The notes below the pieces were generated by a model, which saw only the letters and a program-made list of their open reading frames with translations, made no database searches and had not been told where the DNA came from. A stretch of 28,245 bases of DNA. It comes from DATDAH01 sp036525535 (GTDB lineage: Bacteria > Actinomycetota > Acidimicrobiia > Acidimicrobiales > DATDAH01). Below, in pieces: positions 1-7,608 of this stretch. The stretch covers positions 1 to 28,245 of the forward strand of contig DATDAH010000058.1 of the NCBI GenBank assembly GCA_036525535.1, read 5' to 3'. Numbering within the stretch: the stretch's first letter is position 1; the number at the start of each line of letters is the position of its first letter. A program made the translations under genes and the position numbers.

Positions 1-1116
1 CCGCGCGGGGGCGAGGTCGTCCTGGCCACGGCGGCGCTGGCCGGGCCACCCACCGTGGACCCCGTGGCCGGGCAGATCACGGTCGGGGCGGGCCGCACGC
101 TGGGTGAGGTCCAGCGGGCCGCCGCCGCCCACGGGTGGCGTTATCCGATCGACCTCGGCGCCCGGGACACCGCGACCATCGGGGGGACGGTGGCCACCAA
201 CGCCGGAGGCAACCACGTCCTGGCCCACGGCATGACCCGACGCCACCTTCTGGGGATCGAGGCCGTGTTGGGCACGGGTGCAGTGGTCCGCCACCTCGGG
301 GGGTTGGTGAAGGACAACACCGGCTACGACCTGGCCGCGCTGCTCTGCGGCTCCGAAGGGACGTTGGGGGTGATCACCGAGCTCCGCCTGGCCCTGGTCC
401 CACCCCCCGACGAGACCGCGGTGGCCCTGGTCGGGCTCGACGACCTCGCGGCCGCCGTGGCCGTGGCCGCGGAGGCCCGTCGCCACCTTCCCGATCTGGA
501 GGCGGCCGAAGTCGTCCTGGCCGACGGGGTCACCCTCGTGCGGGACCACCTCTCGCTGGCCCCGGTCCTTGACCCGGAGCCGCCGGTCACCCTGCTCCTC
601 GAGGTGGCGGGGCCGATCGGCGCGGGCGAGCGGCTGGCCCGGCACCTGGCCGGCGTGGGTGGGCTCCGGGGCTCGGCCCTGGCCACCGACGCCGCCCGCC
701 GCTCGACCCTGTGGCGGGTGCGCGAGGAGCACAACCCGGCGATCAACCGCGAGGGCCCGCCCCACAAGTACGACATCACCCTGCCCCTCGACGTGCTCGA
801 CGACGTCGTGACCGAGGCCCGGGCGACCGTCGCCGCCCTGGCCGGCGCAGCCCACCTCTGGGTGTTCGGGCACGTGGGCGATGGGAACCTGCACCTGAAC
901 GTGACCGGGCTCGCCCCCGACGACGACCGGGTCGACGAGGCCGTGCTCAGCCTGGTCGCCGAAGCCGGCGGCAGCATCAGCGCCGAGCACGGCATCGGGG
1001 TGGCCAAGCGCCGCTGGCTGCCGCTGGCCCGCAGCGAGGCCGAGATCGCCACATTCCGGGCACTCAAGGCCGCTCTCGACCCTGACGCCGTCCTCAACCC
1101 GGGGGTCCTCCTCTAG
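1..1116 (+). CDS. FAD-linked oxidase, GlcD/D-2-hydroxyacid dehydrogenase type (5' end missing)
   Basis: The frame is open from the first base of the window, so the true start lies upstream; 371 residues are visible and about 100 N-terminal residues of a typical 450-480 aa family member are missing. The FAD-binding (PCMH/VAO-type) domain is recognisable by GGTVATNAGG (about residue 61 onward), VKDNTGYDL and GSEGTLGVIT. The C-terminal cap/oxidase domain carries GHVGDGNLHLNV and ISAEHGIGVAKR, and the end ALDPDAVLNPG is typical of the family. Members oxidise 2-hydroxyacids such as glycolate, D-lactate or D-2-hydroxyglutarate with FAD. The sequence does not tell which substrate is used, and no GlcE/GlcF subunit gene is visible downstream. 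The gene overlaps the convergent phosphodiesterase gene by 4 bases at a shared CTAG. Confidence 0.9.
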   Translation, partial: PRGGEVVLATAALAGPPTVDPVAGQITVGAGRTLGEVQRAAAAHGWRYPIDLGARDTATIGGTVATNAGGNHVLAHGMTRRHLLGIEAVLGTGAVVRHLGGLVKDNTGYDLAALLCGSEGTLGVITELRLALVPPPDETAVALVGLDDLAAAVAVAAEARRHLPDLEAAEVVLADGVTLVRDHLSLAPVLDPEPPVTLLLEVAGPIGAGERLARHLAGVGGLRGSALATDAARRSTLWRVREEHNPAINREGPPHKYDITLPLDVLDDVVTEARATVAALAGAAHLWVFGHVGDGNLHLNVTGLAPDDDRVDEAVLSLVAEAGGSISAEHGIGVAKRRWLPLARSEAEIATFRALKAALDPDAVLNPGVLL

Positions 1117-1874
1117 CCGTCGACCCACTGACCGCGGGCGACGAGCACCTCCTTCAGCACGGCGGGATCGTCGGTCATGATCCCGTCGACCCCCAGGTCG
1201 AACAACCGGGTCATGGCCTCCGGCTGGTCGACCGTCCAGACGTGGACCTGCAGGCCGGCCCGGTGCGCCGCCCGGACGACGGCGGCGTTGGTCACCGTCA
1301 CCCCCCGGAACTGCTCGGGGATCTGCACGCAGCCCGCCGGCGACGGGTGCACCCGGCCCGACAGGGCGTCGAGGCGGAGGCGGGCCACCTCCCTGGGCCC
1401 GAGCGACGTGCAGAGGGTGGGCCCGAGGCGGTCGCGCAGGGTGCGCAGCCGCTGGTCCGAGAACGAGCCGATGCACACGCGGTCCACGGCGTCGGTGCGC
1501 CGCAGGACGTCGATGAGGGGCTCCACCGAGCCGTCGTGCTTCGGGTCGATGTTGATGCGGGCCCGGGGGAAGCTCCCCAGCAGGTCCGCGAGCAGCGGAA
1601 TCGGCTCCCGCCCGTCGACCCGAGCCGCGGCGACCTCAGCATGGGGGAGGGTCGCGATCTCGCCCTGTCGGTCGGTGACCCGGTCCAGGCTGTCGTCGTG
1701 GAACGCCAGGAGGACACCGTCCACGGTGGCGTGGACGTCGGTTTCCAGGTAGCGGTAGCCGAGGCGGACGGCGTGCTCGAACGCGGGCATCGTGTTTTCG
1801 GGCCAGTCGCCCGCACCGCCCCGGTGAGCGAAGGCCAGTGGACCCGGATGGTCGAGGAAGGCCCATGGCGCCAC
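1113..1874 (-). CDS. ugpQ: glycerophosphodiester phosphodiesterase (GDPD family)
   Basis: This 253 aa protein hydrolyses glycerophosphodiesters to sn-glycerol 3-phosphate and an alcohol, by family knowledge. The GDPD TIM-barrel signature is complete: AHRGG with catalytic His17, PENT (25-28), the metal ligands Glu44 and Asp46 in LETDVH, and the second catalytic His59 in AFHDDSLDR. The C-terminal part has VHVWTVDQ and GVDGIMTDDP, typical of the last barrel strands. No signal peptide is present, so a cytoplasmic enzyme is likely. The GTG start at 1874 was chosen because a TAGGTT hexamer ends exactly 6 bases upstream and because HRGG then sits 16 residues from the N-terminus as usual. It is divergent from the DUF2203 gene and overlaps the FAD oxidase gene tail-to-tail. 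Confidence 0.92.
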   Translation of the reverse strand: MAPWAFLDHPGPLAFAHRGGAGDWPENTMPAFEHAVRLGYRYLETDVHATVDGVLLAFHDDSLDRVTDRQGEIATLPHAEVAAARVDGREPIPLLADLLGSFPRARINIDPKHDGSVEPLIDVLRRTDAVDRVCIGSFSDQRLRTLRDRLGPTLCTSLGPREVARLRLDALSGRVHPSPAGCVQIPEQFRGVTVTNAAVVRAAHRAGLQVHVWTVDQPEAMTRLFDLGVDGIMTDDPAVLKEVLVARGQWVDG

Positions 1875-1880
1875 GAAGGC

Positions 1881-1886
1881 AACCTA
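1881..1886 (-). promoter_or_regulatory. -10 element of the glycerophosphodiesterase gene (leaderless)
   Basis: TAGGTT on the minus strand ends 6 bases before the GTG start. Transcription would start at or next to the start codon. Confidence 0.55.
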
Positions 1887-1912
1887 GAGGGTGGTCGTGG
1901 GAAGCTGGGGCG

Positions 1913-2290
1913 ATGGCGGCGGCCCGCATCTGGACGGCCGAAGAGGCCGACGCGGCCCGGCCGCGGGTGGGCGCACTCGTCGCACGGGCCCAGGCCGCGG
2001 CCCGCGTCATCCAGGAGGCTGGGCCGGTGGTGCCCACCGGGCCCGAGGGCAATGGGCACACCACCGCGTCGGCCGAACGTCACGAGCTGGACGCCGTGCT
2101 CCGGGAGCTGGCCGAGGACGGCATCGTCATCAAGGATCTGGCGCAAGGCCTGATCGACTTTCCGGCGCAGTCACCCTCAGGCCGTGCGTACTGGTTGTGC
2201 TGGATGGTGGACGAGCCTTCCGTGGCCTGGTGGCACTGGCCCGAAGACGGCTTCGCCGGCCGGACTCCGCTGGTCCAGCCGCCGCCGTGA
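1913..2290 (+). CDS. DUF2203-like protein
   Basis: This is a 125 aa protein of unknown biochemical function. The pattern is that of DUF2203: an N-terminal WTAEEADAARPRVGALVARA helix, the central helix containing LDAVLRELAEDGIVIKDL, then GLIDFPA, and a C-terminal aromatic segment with YWLCWMVDEP and WWHWPEDGFAGR. I take the ATG at 1913 rather than the upstream in-frame codon at 1838 because the extra 25 residues are basic and low-complexity and would run into the divergent gene, while the conserved part begins at WTAEEAD. The stop lies 17 bases before the start of the SirB1-like gene, so the two are tightly linked, although the latter seems to have its own promoter inside the gap. Confidence 0.8.
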   Translation: MAAARIWTAEEADAARPRVGALVARAQAAARVIQEAGPVVPTGPEGNGHTTASAERHELDAVLRELAEDGIVIKDLAQGLIDFPAQSPSGRAYWLCWMVDEPSVAWWHWPEDGFAGRTPLVQPPP

Positions 2291-2295
2291 CACCC

Positions 2296-2301
2296 TACGG
2301 T
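2296..2301 (+). promoter_or_regulatory. -10 element of the SirB1-like gene (leaderless)
   Basis: TACGGT ends 6 bases before the GTG at 2308. It decides between the two candidate GTG starts at 2287 and 2308. Confidence 0.5.
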
Positions 2302-2307
2302 GACCCC

Positions 2308-2982
2308 GTGGAGCACCGTCGGCGGTTCGCGGAAGCGGTCCATGCCCCTGACGAGGACGTCCCCCTGGACCTGGCCTGGGCCCTGCTCTCGGCCCACGCC
2401 CACCCCGCGGTCGACCCCGACGGGCTCCTGCTCCAACTCGACGACCTCGCCGCCGGCTGCCGGGTCCCGACTCTGGACGGCCTGCTGCGCCACCTGTTCG
2501 TCGACCAGGGCTTCGTCGGCAACCAGGACGACTACTACGACCCGGCCAACAGCTACCTGGATGACGTCCTTGAGACCCACCTGGGGATCCCCATCAGCCT
2601 GGCCGTGCTGACCATGGAGGTGGGGCGCCGCGTGGGCGTGCCCGTCGCCGGGGTCGGCCTCCCGGGGCACTTCCTGCTCCGGGACCGGGTGGATCCCGAG
2701 GTGTTCATCGACCCGTTCCGGGGCGGTGAGCTCCTCGACCGGAACGGCTGTCGGACGGTTCTGCGCCGCCTCCACGGGCCGGACACCGAACTGGACCCGG
2801 CCTGGCTGGAGCCGGTGCCTCGCCGGGCGATCCTGGACCGCATGCTGGCCAACCTGGTTCGGGTCTTCCAGCAGCGGGGCGACGCCTCCGACCTGCTCTG
2901 GGCCCGGGACCTGCAGGCCGAGCTGGCCGGGGCGAACGGCGACCCGCGGACCCGCCTCCGGCTGCGGGCCGGGCTCAACTAG
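2308..2982 (+). CDS. SirB1-family transglutaminase-like protein
   Basis: This 224 aa protein matches the SirB1 family (transglutaminase-like fold with a C-terminal helical region). Visible landmarks are GFVGNQDDYYDPANSYL, then LGIPISLAVLTMEVGRR, PVAGVGLPGHFLL and VFIDPFRGGELLD, ending in a helical RRAILDRMLANLVRVF segment that is common in these proteins. No obvious catalytic Cys precedes the ISL segment, so peptidase or transglutaminase activity is unproven and the function is unknown. The start could also be GTG 2287, which overlaps the preceding TGA as GTGA; GTG 2308 is preferred because TACGGT lies 6 bases before it. It is followed after 9 bases by the next gene. Confidence 0.82.
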   Translation: MEHRRRFAEAVHAPDEDVPLDLAWALLSAHAHPAVDPDGLLLQLDDLAAGCRVPTLDGLLRHLFVDQGFVGNQDDYYDPANSYLDDVLETHLGIPISLAVLTMEVGRRVGVPVAGVGLPGHFLLRDRVDPEVFIDPFRGGELLDRNGCRTVLRRLHGPDTELDPAWLEPVPRRAILDRMLANLVRVFQQRGDASDLLWARDLQAELAGANGDPRTRLRLRAGLN

Positions 2983-2985
2983 GGC
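2980..2985 (+). promoter_or_regulatory. weak -10-like element overlapping the SirB1-like stop codon
   Basis: TAGGGC begins with the TAG stop of the SirB1-like gene and ends 6 bases before GTG 2992. The last base deviates from TANNNT, so this is weaker than the others. Confidence 0.3.
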
Positions 2986-2991
2986 GGCGAC

Positions 2992-3408
2992 GTGGTCGCC
3001 GTCCTCCTCCTCGCCCTCGCCGCGGGCGTGGTGGCGCTCGGCGTCGCCGGCCGCCGCAACGAGCAACGCCGTCGGGCGGCGGCGGCCGCCACCGTCGACC
3101 TTCAGGTGGACCGCGACTCCGTGAGCCGGACCTTGGCCGACGGCCGCCGCGAAGAGGTCCGTTGGGATGAGCTGGTCGAGGTCGAGGTGCTGACCACGGC
3201 GGTCGGCGTCCACAAGGACGACGGCGTGGTGTTCGTCCTGTCCGGCGAAGGCGAGCGGGGCTGCCTGGTCCCCAGCCGCCTGGCCGTCGAGCACGGCGTG
3301 ATCGAACAGCTCCATGCCCTGCCCGGGTTCAACGGCCGTCGGCTGGTGGCCGCCATGGAGCAGCCGCCGCCCTCCCGCACGACCTGCTGGTCCCGGCACC
3401 AGGAGTAG
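2992..3408 (+). CDS. small membrane-anchored protein of unknown function
   Basis: This is a 138 aa protein. Residues 1-20 (VAVLLLALAAGVVALGVAG) form a single hydrophobic helix followed by the positive cluster RRNEQRRR, so the N-terminus is probably out and the rest cytoplasmic. The soluble part reads VRWDELVEVEVLTTAVG, DDGVVFVLSGEGERGCLVP and LHALPGFNGRRLVAAM. I recognise this as a recurrent actinobacterial hypothetical-protein pattern but cannot name a function. It ends with a Cys/Trp segment (TTCWSRHQE). The GTG start follows the SirB1-like stop by 9 bases. Its TAG stop forms the first half of the -10 hexamer of the acyl-CoA dehydrogenase gene. Confidence 0.75.
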   Translation: MVAVLLLALAAGVVALGVAGRRNEQRRRAAAAATVDLQVDRDSVSRTLADGRREEVRWDELVEVEVLTTAVGVHKDDGVVFVLSGEGERGCLVPSRLAVEHGVIEQLHALPGFNGRRLVAAMEQPPPSRTTCWSRHQE

Positions 3409-3411
3409 GTT
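3406..3411 (+). promoter_or_regulatory. -10 element of the acyl-CoA dehydrogenase gene, fused to the upstream stop codon
   Basis: TAGGTT starts with the TAG stop of the previous gene and ends 6 bases before ATG 3418, predicting a leaderless transcript. Confidence 0.55.
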
Positions 3412-3417
3412 CGCATC

Positions 3418-4590
3418 ATGTCCGACCAGCCCGCGATCGACCGCGTCCATCAGCTCCTGGCCGAGCGCGACCCGTCTGACACCTCGCCCCGCGACTTCCT
3501 GGGCGCCCAGTTCGACGCCGGCCTGGCGTGGGTCCACTTCCCCGAGGGTCGGGGTGGACTCGGCCTCGAGCCGTCGGCCCAGCGACCGGTCAACGAGGCC
3601 CTCCGGGCGGCGGGCGCCCCCGAGGCGTACTGGCAGAACCCCATCGGCCACGGGATGGGAGCCCCCACGGTCGTGACCCACGGCAGCGACGAGCAACGGG
3701 ACCGCTACCTGCGCCCCCTCTTCACCGGTGAGGAGGTCTGGTGTCAGCTCTTCAGTGAGCCAGGGGCCGGTTCGGACGTGGCCGGGCTGTCGGGGCGAGC
3801 CGTGCGCGACGGTGACGAATGGGTCGTCAACGCGCAGAAGGTGTGGACCACGCTCGCCCACCTGGCCCGCTGGGGGATGCTCCTGGTCCGCACCGACCCC
3901 GAGCAGCCCAAGCACAAGGGCCTGACCTACTTCGTGGTCGACATGCAGGCTCCGGGGGTCGACGTGCGCCCGCTGCGCCAGATCACGGGCGAGGCCGAGT
4001 TCAACGAGGTGTTCTTCACCGACGTCCGCATCCCCGACGCCGAGCGCCTCGGCGACGTCGGCGAGGGCTGGGGGGTGTCGATGACCACCCTCATGAACGA
4101 GCGGGTGGCCATCGGCGGGTCGGTGACGCCCAAGGGCTCCGGGCCGATCGGCGAGGCCCTCCGCTTGTGGGACGAGCGGGCCGACAAGGATCCCGTCACC
4201 CGGGACCGCCTCACGCGGCTGTGGATCGAGGCCGAGGTCAACCGCCTGACCAACCTGCGGGCCCAGGCCAACCGGAAGGTCGGCACCCCCGGGCCGGAGG
4301 GCTCGGTGGGCAAACTGGCCTTCGCCGAGGCCAACAAGGCGATCTACGCCTTCTGCCTCGACCTGCTGGGGCCGGAGGGGATGCTCTACGGCAGCTACGA
4401 GATGACCCGTCCGGAGCACGCCATGTTCTCCGACAGCACCCAGAAGTCATTCCTGCGGGCCCGGGCCAACTCCATCGAGGGGGGCACCAGCGAGATCATG
4501 CGCAACATCCTCGGTGAGCGGGTCCTCGGCCTGCCCGGTGACGTCCGGGTCGACAAGGACCGCCCCTGGAGCGACGTCCCCCGCAGCTGA
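3418..4590 (+). CDS. acyl-CoA dehydrogenase family protein
   Basis: This 390 aa flavoprotein should introduce a trans-2 double bond into an acyl-CoA and pass electrons to ETF. Family landmarks are present in order: the helical N-terminal domain with WVHFPEGRGGLGLE, the flavin-binding FSEPGAGSDVAGL and VWTTLAHLARWG in the middle beta domain, and a C-terminal helical domain ending SIEGGTSEIMRNILGERVLGLP. Glu354 in IEGGT aligns with the catalytic glutamate of the medium-chain enzyme, so it is probably active. Length is normal. The actual acyl substrate cannot be read from the sequence, and no other beta-oxidation gene is adjacent. The ATG start is supported by the hexamer 6 bases upstream. The stop codon lies in a perfect hairpin shared with the convergent gene. 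Confidence 0.93.
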   Translation: MSDQPAIDRVHQLLAERDPSDTSPRDFLGAQFDAGLAWVHFPEGRGGLGLEPSAQRPVNEALRAAGAPEAYWQNPIGHGMGAPTVVTHGSDEQRDRYLRPLFTGEEVWCQLFSEPGAGSDVAGLSGRAVRDGDEWVVNAQKVWTTLAHLARWGMLLVRTDPEQPKHKGLTYFVVDMQAPGVDVRPLRQITGEAEFNEVFFTDVRIPDAERLGDVGEGWGVSMTTLMNERVAIGGSVTPKGSGPIGEALRLWDERADKDPVTRDRLTRLWIEAEVNRLTNLRAQANRKVGTPGPEGSVGKLAFAEANKAIYAFCLDLLGPEGMLYGSYEMTRPEHAMFSDSTQKSFLRARANSIEGGTSEIMRNILGERVLGLPGDVRVDKDRPWSDVPRS

Positions 4591-4606
4591 TCCCCGTCGG
4601 GATCAG
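4587..4606. terminator. bidirectional hairpin between convergent genes
   Basis: CTGATCCC-CGTC-GGGATCAG is a perfect 8-bp stem with a 4-base loop. The TGA of the acyl-CoA dehydrogenase gene (4588-4590) and the TGA of the convergent phosphatase gene (complement of 4603-4605) sit symmetrically in the stem. There is no U-tract, so it would be an I-shaped terminator or an mRNA 3'-end stabiliser. Confidence 0.55.
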
Positions 4607-5196
4607 GTGGAGCGCTTGGCGAAGCGGAGGTGGCTGGTCTCGTTGATGCTGACCAGGCCGCGGGCTCCCGAGCGGGACGCCCGGACCCGGCTGACGCTGG
4701 TGTAGTCCGGGAAGAAGAACATCAGCCGATCGATGCCCAACATCGCCGACAGGTAGGCGTTGATGGTCCCACCGTGGCAGACCGCGGCCACCGTGAGGCC
4801 CGGGTGGGCGTCGATCACCGCGTCGACGGCCTCGACCACCCCCCTCTGGAACTCGTCGGGGTCCAAGTGGAACTCGCCGTTGACCATCGCGTGCCACCGG
4901 GGGTCGTCGGCCGCCTTCAGCTCCTCCATGGGGATGTACCACGGGGCGTCGCGGTCGAACTCGGCCAGGCCGTCGACGGTGGTCACCTCGAGGTCCAGCA
5001 GCGTGGCCAGGGGCTCGGCGGTCTCCTGCGCCCGCCGCAGCGGGCTGGCGACCATGGCCTCGATCTCCTCGTCGGCCAGCCAGGCGGCCAGCGCGCCGGC
5101 CTGGCGCCAACCCTCGTCACTCAGCTCCGGGTCCGCCGGGCCCTCGCCGTCGTCGATGCGGACGGGGAGCGCGTGGCGGATCAGGAGGAGGTCCAT
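4603..5196 (-). CDS. histidine phosphatase family protein (phosphoglycerate mutase-like)
   Basis: This 197 aa protein belongs to the histidine phosphatase superfamily. The nucleophile motif LIRHALP places the phospho-accepting His at position 8, SPLRRAQETA supplies the second arginine (54/55), the general acid is probably Glu79 in GLAEFDRD, and VCHGGTINAY gives the second histidine at 141. It lacks the insertions expected of true cofactor-dependent phosphoglycerate mutase, so it is more likely a broad small-molecule phosphatase; the substrate is unknown. It is divergent from pyruvate kinase across 59 bases and convergent with the acyl-CoA dehydrogenase gene. A TAGGCT hexamer lies 9 bases before the ATG. 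Confidence 0.88.
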   Translation of the reverse strand: MDLLLIRHALPVRIDDGEGPADPELSDEGWRQAGALAAWLADEEIEAMVASPLRRAQETAEPLATLLDLEVTTVDGLAEFDRDAPWYIPMEELKAADDPRWHAMVNGEFHLDPDEFQRGVVEAVDAVIDAHPGLTVAAVCHGGTINAYLSAMLGIDRLMFFFPDYTSVSRVRASRSGARGLVSINETSHLRFAKRST

Positions 5197-5205
5197 GGCG
5201 GGCGG

Positions 5206-5211
5206 AGCCTA
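5206..5211 (-). promoter_or_regulatory. -10 element of the histidine phosphatase gene
   Basis: TAGGCT on the minus strand ends 9 bases before the ATG, giving at most a leader of a few bases. Confidence 0.4.
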
Positions 5212-5243
5212 CCTATTGCCCCGGTGGCGACCGTTGCCGTCGC

Positions 5244-5249
5244 TAGCGT
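5244..5249 (+). promoter_or_regulatory. -10 element of the pyruvate kinase gene (leaderless)
   Basis: TAGCGT ends 6 bases before GTG 5256. It fixes the start of pyk. Confidence 0.55.
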
Positions 5250-5255
5250 GAGGGC

Positions 5256-6686
5256 GTGCGCCGTCGGACCAAGATCATCGCCACGATCGGTCCGGCTTCG
5301 GACTCCGAGGCGACGCTGGTCGCCCTCGTCGAAGCGGGCATGGATGTCGCCCGCATAGGGCTGGCCCACGGGGACCTCGACCACCACCTCGAGTGCTACG
5401 ACCGGATCCGCAAGGCGTCGGTCGAAGCCGACCGTCCCGTCGGGATCCTGGTCGACCTGCCGGGGCCCAAGGTGCGGGCGGGCAGCTTCCCCGAGAGCGG
5501 CGTCGAGCTGGTCGAGGGTGAGCGCCTCCGCCTCACCCCGGGCTTCAGTGCCAGCACCGCCGAGGTCGTCGAGGTGGGCTACGAGCGGCTGGTCAGCGAC
5601 GTCGAGGTCGGCGACCGGATGCTGTTCGGCGACGGCGCCGTGGTCATCGAGGTCGTCGACAAGAACGATCGCGACCTCATCGCCACCGTCTGCCACGGCG
5701 GCAAGGTCCAGGGCCGCCCGGGCGTCCACATCCCGTCGGACCGCCTGCGCATCGCCTCCCCCACGCCTGACGACCTGCGCATGCTCGACGCGTTCGTGGA
5801 GCGGGGTGTGGACATGGTCGCCGTGTCCTTCGTCCGCTCCGCCCACGACATCCGCCGCGTCGGCACCGAGCCCCATCCGCGGGGCCCCCTGGTCGTGGCC
5901 AAGATCGAGACCCGGGCCGCCGTCCAGAACCTCGAGGGGATCATCCAGGCCAGCGGCGCGGTCATGGTCGCCCGGGGCGATCTCGGCGCGGAGATGCCCA
6001 TTGCCGAGATCCCGCACCTGCAGAAGCACATCATCCGTACCTGCATCGCCCTCGGTCGTCCGGCCATCACCGCCACCCAGATGCTGGAGTCCATGGTCCA
6101 CGCCGGGACCCCGACCCGGGCCGAGGTCACCGATGTGGCCAATGCGGTCTTCGACGGCACCAGCGTGGTCATGCTCTCGGGCGAGACCGCGATCGGCCAC
6201 GACCCCGTCCTGGTCGTCCGCACCATGGCCGACATCGCCCGCCGGGCCGACGAGGAGTTCGACTACGACGGCTGGGCCCCGCACATCACCGACCTCGTCC
6301 ACACCGAGGAGGGTGACGCCGACGCCCGGGTCACCGACACCATGACCATGGCCGCCTGGCGGGTGGCCAAGGAGATGCGCGCCGACGCCATCCTCTGCAT
6401 GTCCCGGACGGGGTTCACCGTGCGGGCCATGGCCCGGTTCCGGCCCAAGACCAAGATCCTGGGCTTCTCGCCCGACGAGCGAACCGTGCGCCAGCTCACC
6501 ATGAGCTGGGGCGCTCAGCCGATGCTCCTGGAGCAGCGGGGGAGCAACGAGTCCATGGTCCGCGCCGCCGTGCGCGCCGCCCGCGAGGCCGGTCAAGTCC
6601 GGTCGGGCGACACCGTGGTCGTCCTGGCCGGGTCCGACGACCGATCCCGGGCCACCGACGTCCTCCGCCTGGTGCGGGTGCCCTGA
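5256..6686 (+). CDS. pyk: pyruvate kinase, apparently of the potassium-independent class
   Basis: This 476 aa glycolytic enzyme converts phosphoenolpyruvate and ADP to pyruvate and ATP. The N-terminal KIIATIGPAS, the catalytic Lys216 in VVAKIETR with metal ligands Glu218 and Asp242 (VARGDLGAEMP), Thr274 in TATQMLESM and the complete C-terminal domain indicate an active enzyme of normal length. Two segments deviate from the classical sequence: ARIGLAHGD (33-40 region) replaces the usual ARLNFSHG, removing the Asn and Ser that bind potassium, and VDLPGPKVRAG (66-76) has Lys72 where potassium-dependent enzymes have Glu (Glu117 in the rabbit muscle enzyme). These are hallmarks of the potassium-independent class. 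The TGA stop overlaps the presumed CTG start of the patatin gene, so the two are probably cotranslated. Confidence 0.95.
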   Translation: MRRRTKIIATIGPASDSEATLVALVEAGMDVARIGLAHGDLDHHLECYDRIRKASVEADRPVGILVDLPGPKVRAGSFPESGVELVEGERLRLTPGFSASTAEVVEVGYERLVSDVEVGDRMLFGDGAVVIEVVDKNDRDLIATVCHGGKVQGRPGVHIPSDRLRIASPTPDDLRMLDAFVERGVDMVAVSFVRSAHDIRRVGTEPHPRGPLVVAKIETRAAVQNLEGIIQASGAVMVARGDLGAEMPIAEIPHLQKHIIRTCIALGRPAITATQMLESMVHAGTPTRAEVTDVANAVFDGTSVVMLSGETAIGHDPVLVVRTMADIARRADEEFDYDGWAPHITDLVHTEEGDADARVTDTMTMAAWRVAKEMRADAILCMSRTGFTVRAMARFRPKTKILGFSPDERTVRQLTMSWGAQPMLLEQRGSNESMVRAAVRAAREAGQVRSGDTVVVLAGSDDRSRATDVLRLVRVP

Positions 6687-7591
6687 ACCTCGGGGACCGG
6701 ATCAGGAGCTGGCGCGGCGGGCTGTCCCGACCTCGGGCCACGGCGTTCGTCCTCTCCGGCGGCGGCAACCTCGGCGCCCTTCAAGTAGGCATGCTCCGGG
6801 CATTGGTCGAGCGCGGCATCCGTCCGGACCTCGTGCTGGGCTGCTCGGTCGGCGCGCTGAACGGGGCGGCCTACGCGGCCGATCCCACGCTCGCCGGCAT
6901 CGAGCGCCTCGAGGACCTCTGGCTCCGCCTCGCCGGCCCCGACGTCATGCCGTCGGCCAGTCGCCTGCCCTCCACCCTGCAGTTGGCGCGACGAGGGGAG
7001 GCCCTGCACGACAACGCCGGGCTCCGGGAGCTGATCGAGCGGATCCTGCGGGCGACCCGCTTCGACGAGCTGAAGGTCCCGTTCCAGTGCGTGGCCACCC
7101 AGCTCGACCCGCCGGCCGAGCGGTGGTTCAGCACCGGCCCCCTGCACGAGGCGATCCTGGCCTCCGCCGCCCTTCCTGCGGTCTTCCCCATCGTCGAGCT
7201 CAACGGGCACCACTACCTCGACGGGGGCATCGCCGCCGACATCCCGTTCCTGCGTGCCGCCCACCTCGGCGCCGAGACGATCTACGTCCTCCAGGTGGGG
7301 ACGCTGGCCCGACCGTGGCAGGAGCCCAGGCGGCCAATCGACGTCGCCATCCAGTCGCACTGGCTGTCCCGTCGGCTGCGCTACGACCGGGACCTGGCTG
7401 AGCTCGACCCTCGGTGCGAGTTGGTGATCCTGCCCTTCGACGATCCGCCGCGACCCCGCTACGACGACTTCTCCCACAGCGCCGAGCTCGTCGAACGGGC
7501 CTACGTGGCCTCCGCCGCTCACCTCGATGCCCGGGCGGCCGGCACCCCTGTGGTCGAGGCCATCGGACCGCTGAGGGTCGAACCCGGGTAG
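6683..7591 (+). CDS. patatin-like phospholipase, probable CTG start
   Basis: This is a patatin/RssA-type serine hydrolase, expected to cleave acyl esters of lipids. Measured from CTG 6683 (302 aa), the oxyanion loop SGGGNLGALQ is at 25-34, the nucleophile Ser55 is in GCSVG, and the dyad Asp180 is in YLDGG. The first ATG/GTG/TTG in frame is at 6791, inside the first helix and after the GGGNLG loop, which would delete an essential element. CTG 6683 overlaps the pyk stop as CTGA, the geometry normally seen with ATGA, and is therefore the best candidate; CTG 6722 is an alternative. No signal peptide is visible, so it probably acts inside the cell or at the inner face of the membrane. Confidence 0.85.
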   Translation: MNLGDRIRSWRGGLSRPRATAFVLSGGGNLGALQVGMLRALVERGIRPDLVLGCSVGALNGAAYAADPTLAGIERLEDLWLRLAGPDVMPSASRLPSTLQLARRGEALHDNAGLRELIERILRATRFDELKVPFQCVATQLDPPAERWFSTGPLHEAILASAALPAVFPIVELNGHHYLDGGIAADIPFLRAAHLGAETIYVLQVGTLARPWQEPRRPIDVAIQSHWLSRRLRYDRDLAELDPRCELVILPFDDPPRPRYDDFSHSAELVERAYVASAAHLDARAAGTPVVEAIGPLRVEPG

Positions 7592-7596
7592 CTGCC

Positions 7597-7602
7597 TAGG
7601 GT
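7597..7602 (+). promoter_or_regulatory. -10 element of the DUF3151 gene (leaderless)
   Basis: TAGGGT ends 6 bases before ATG 7609, just after the patatin stop codon. Confidence 0.55.
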
Positions 7603-7608
7603 GCGGCC

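Noticed and set aside
2080..4419. Very long minus-strand ORF (779 codons) opposite the SirB1-like and acyl-CoA dehydrogenase genes
   Set aside because: It lies antisense to clear conserved families, is rich in Gly/Val/Asp/His with no recognisable domain, and arises because high GC removes stops on the opposite strand.
5181..6596. Minus-strand ORF of 471 codons opposite pyruvate kinase
   Set aside because: Antisense to an unmistakable pyk gene; the composition is that of a reverse-complement reading of GC-rich codons.
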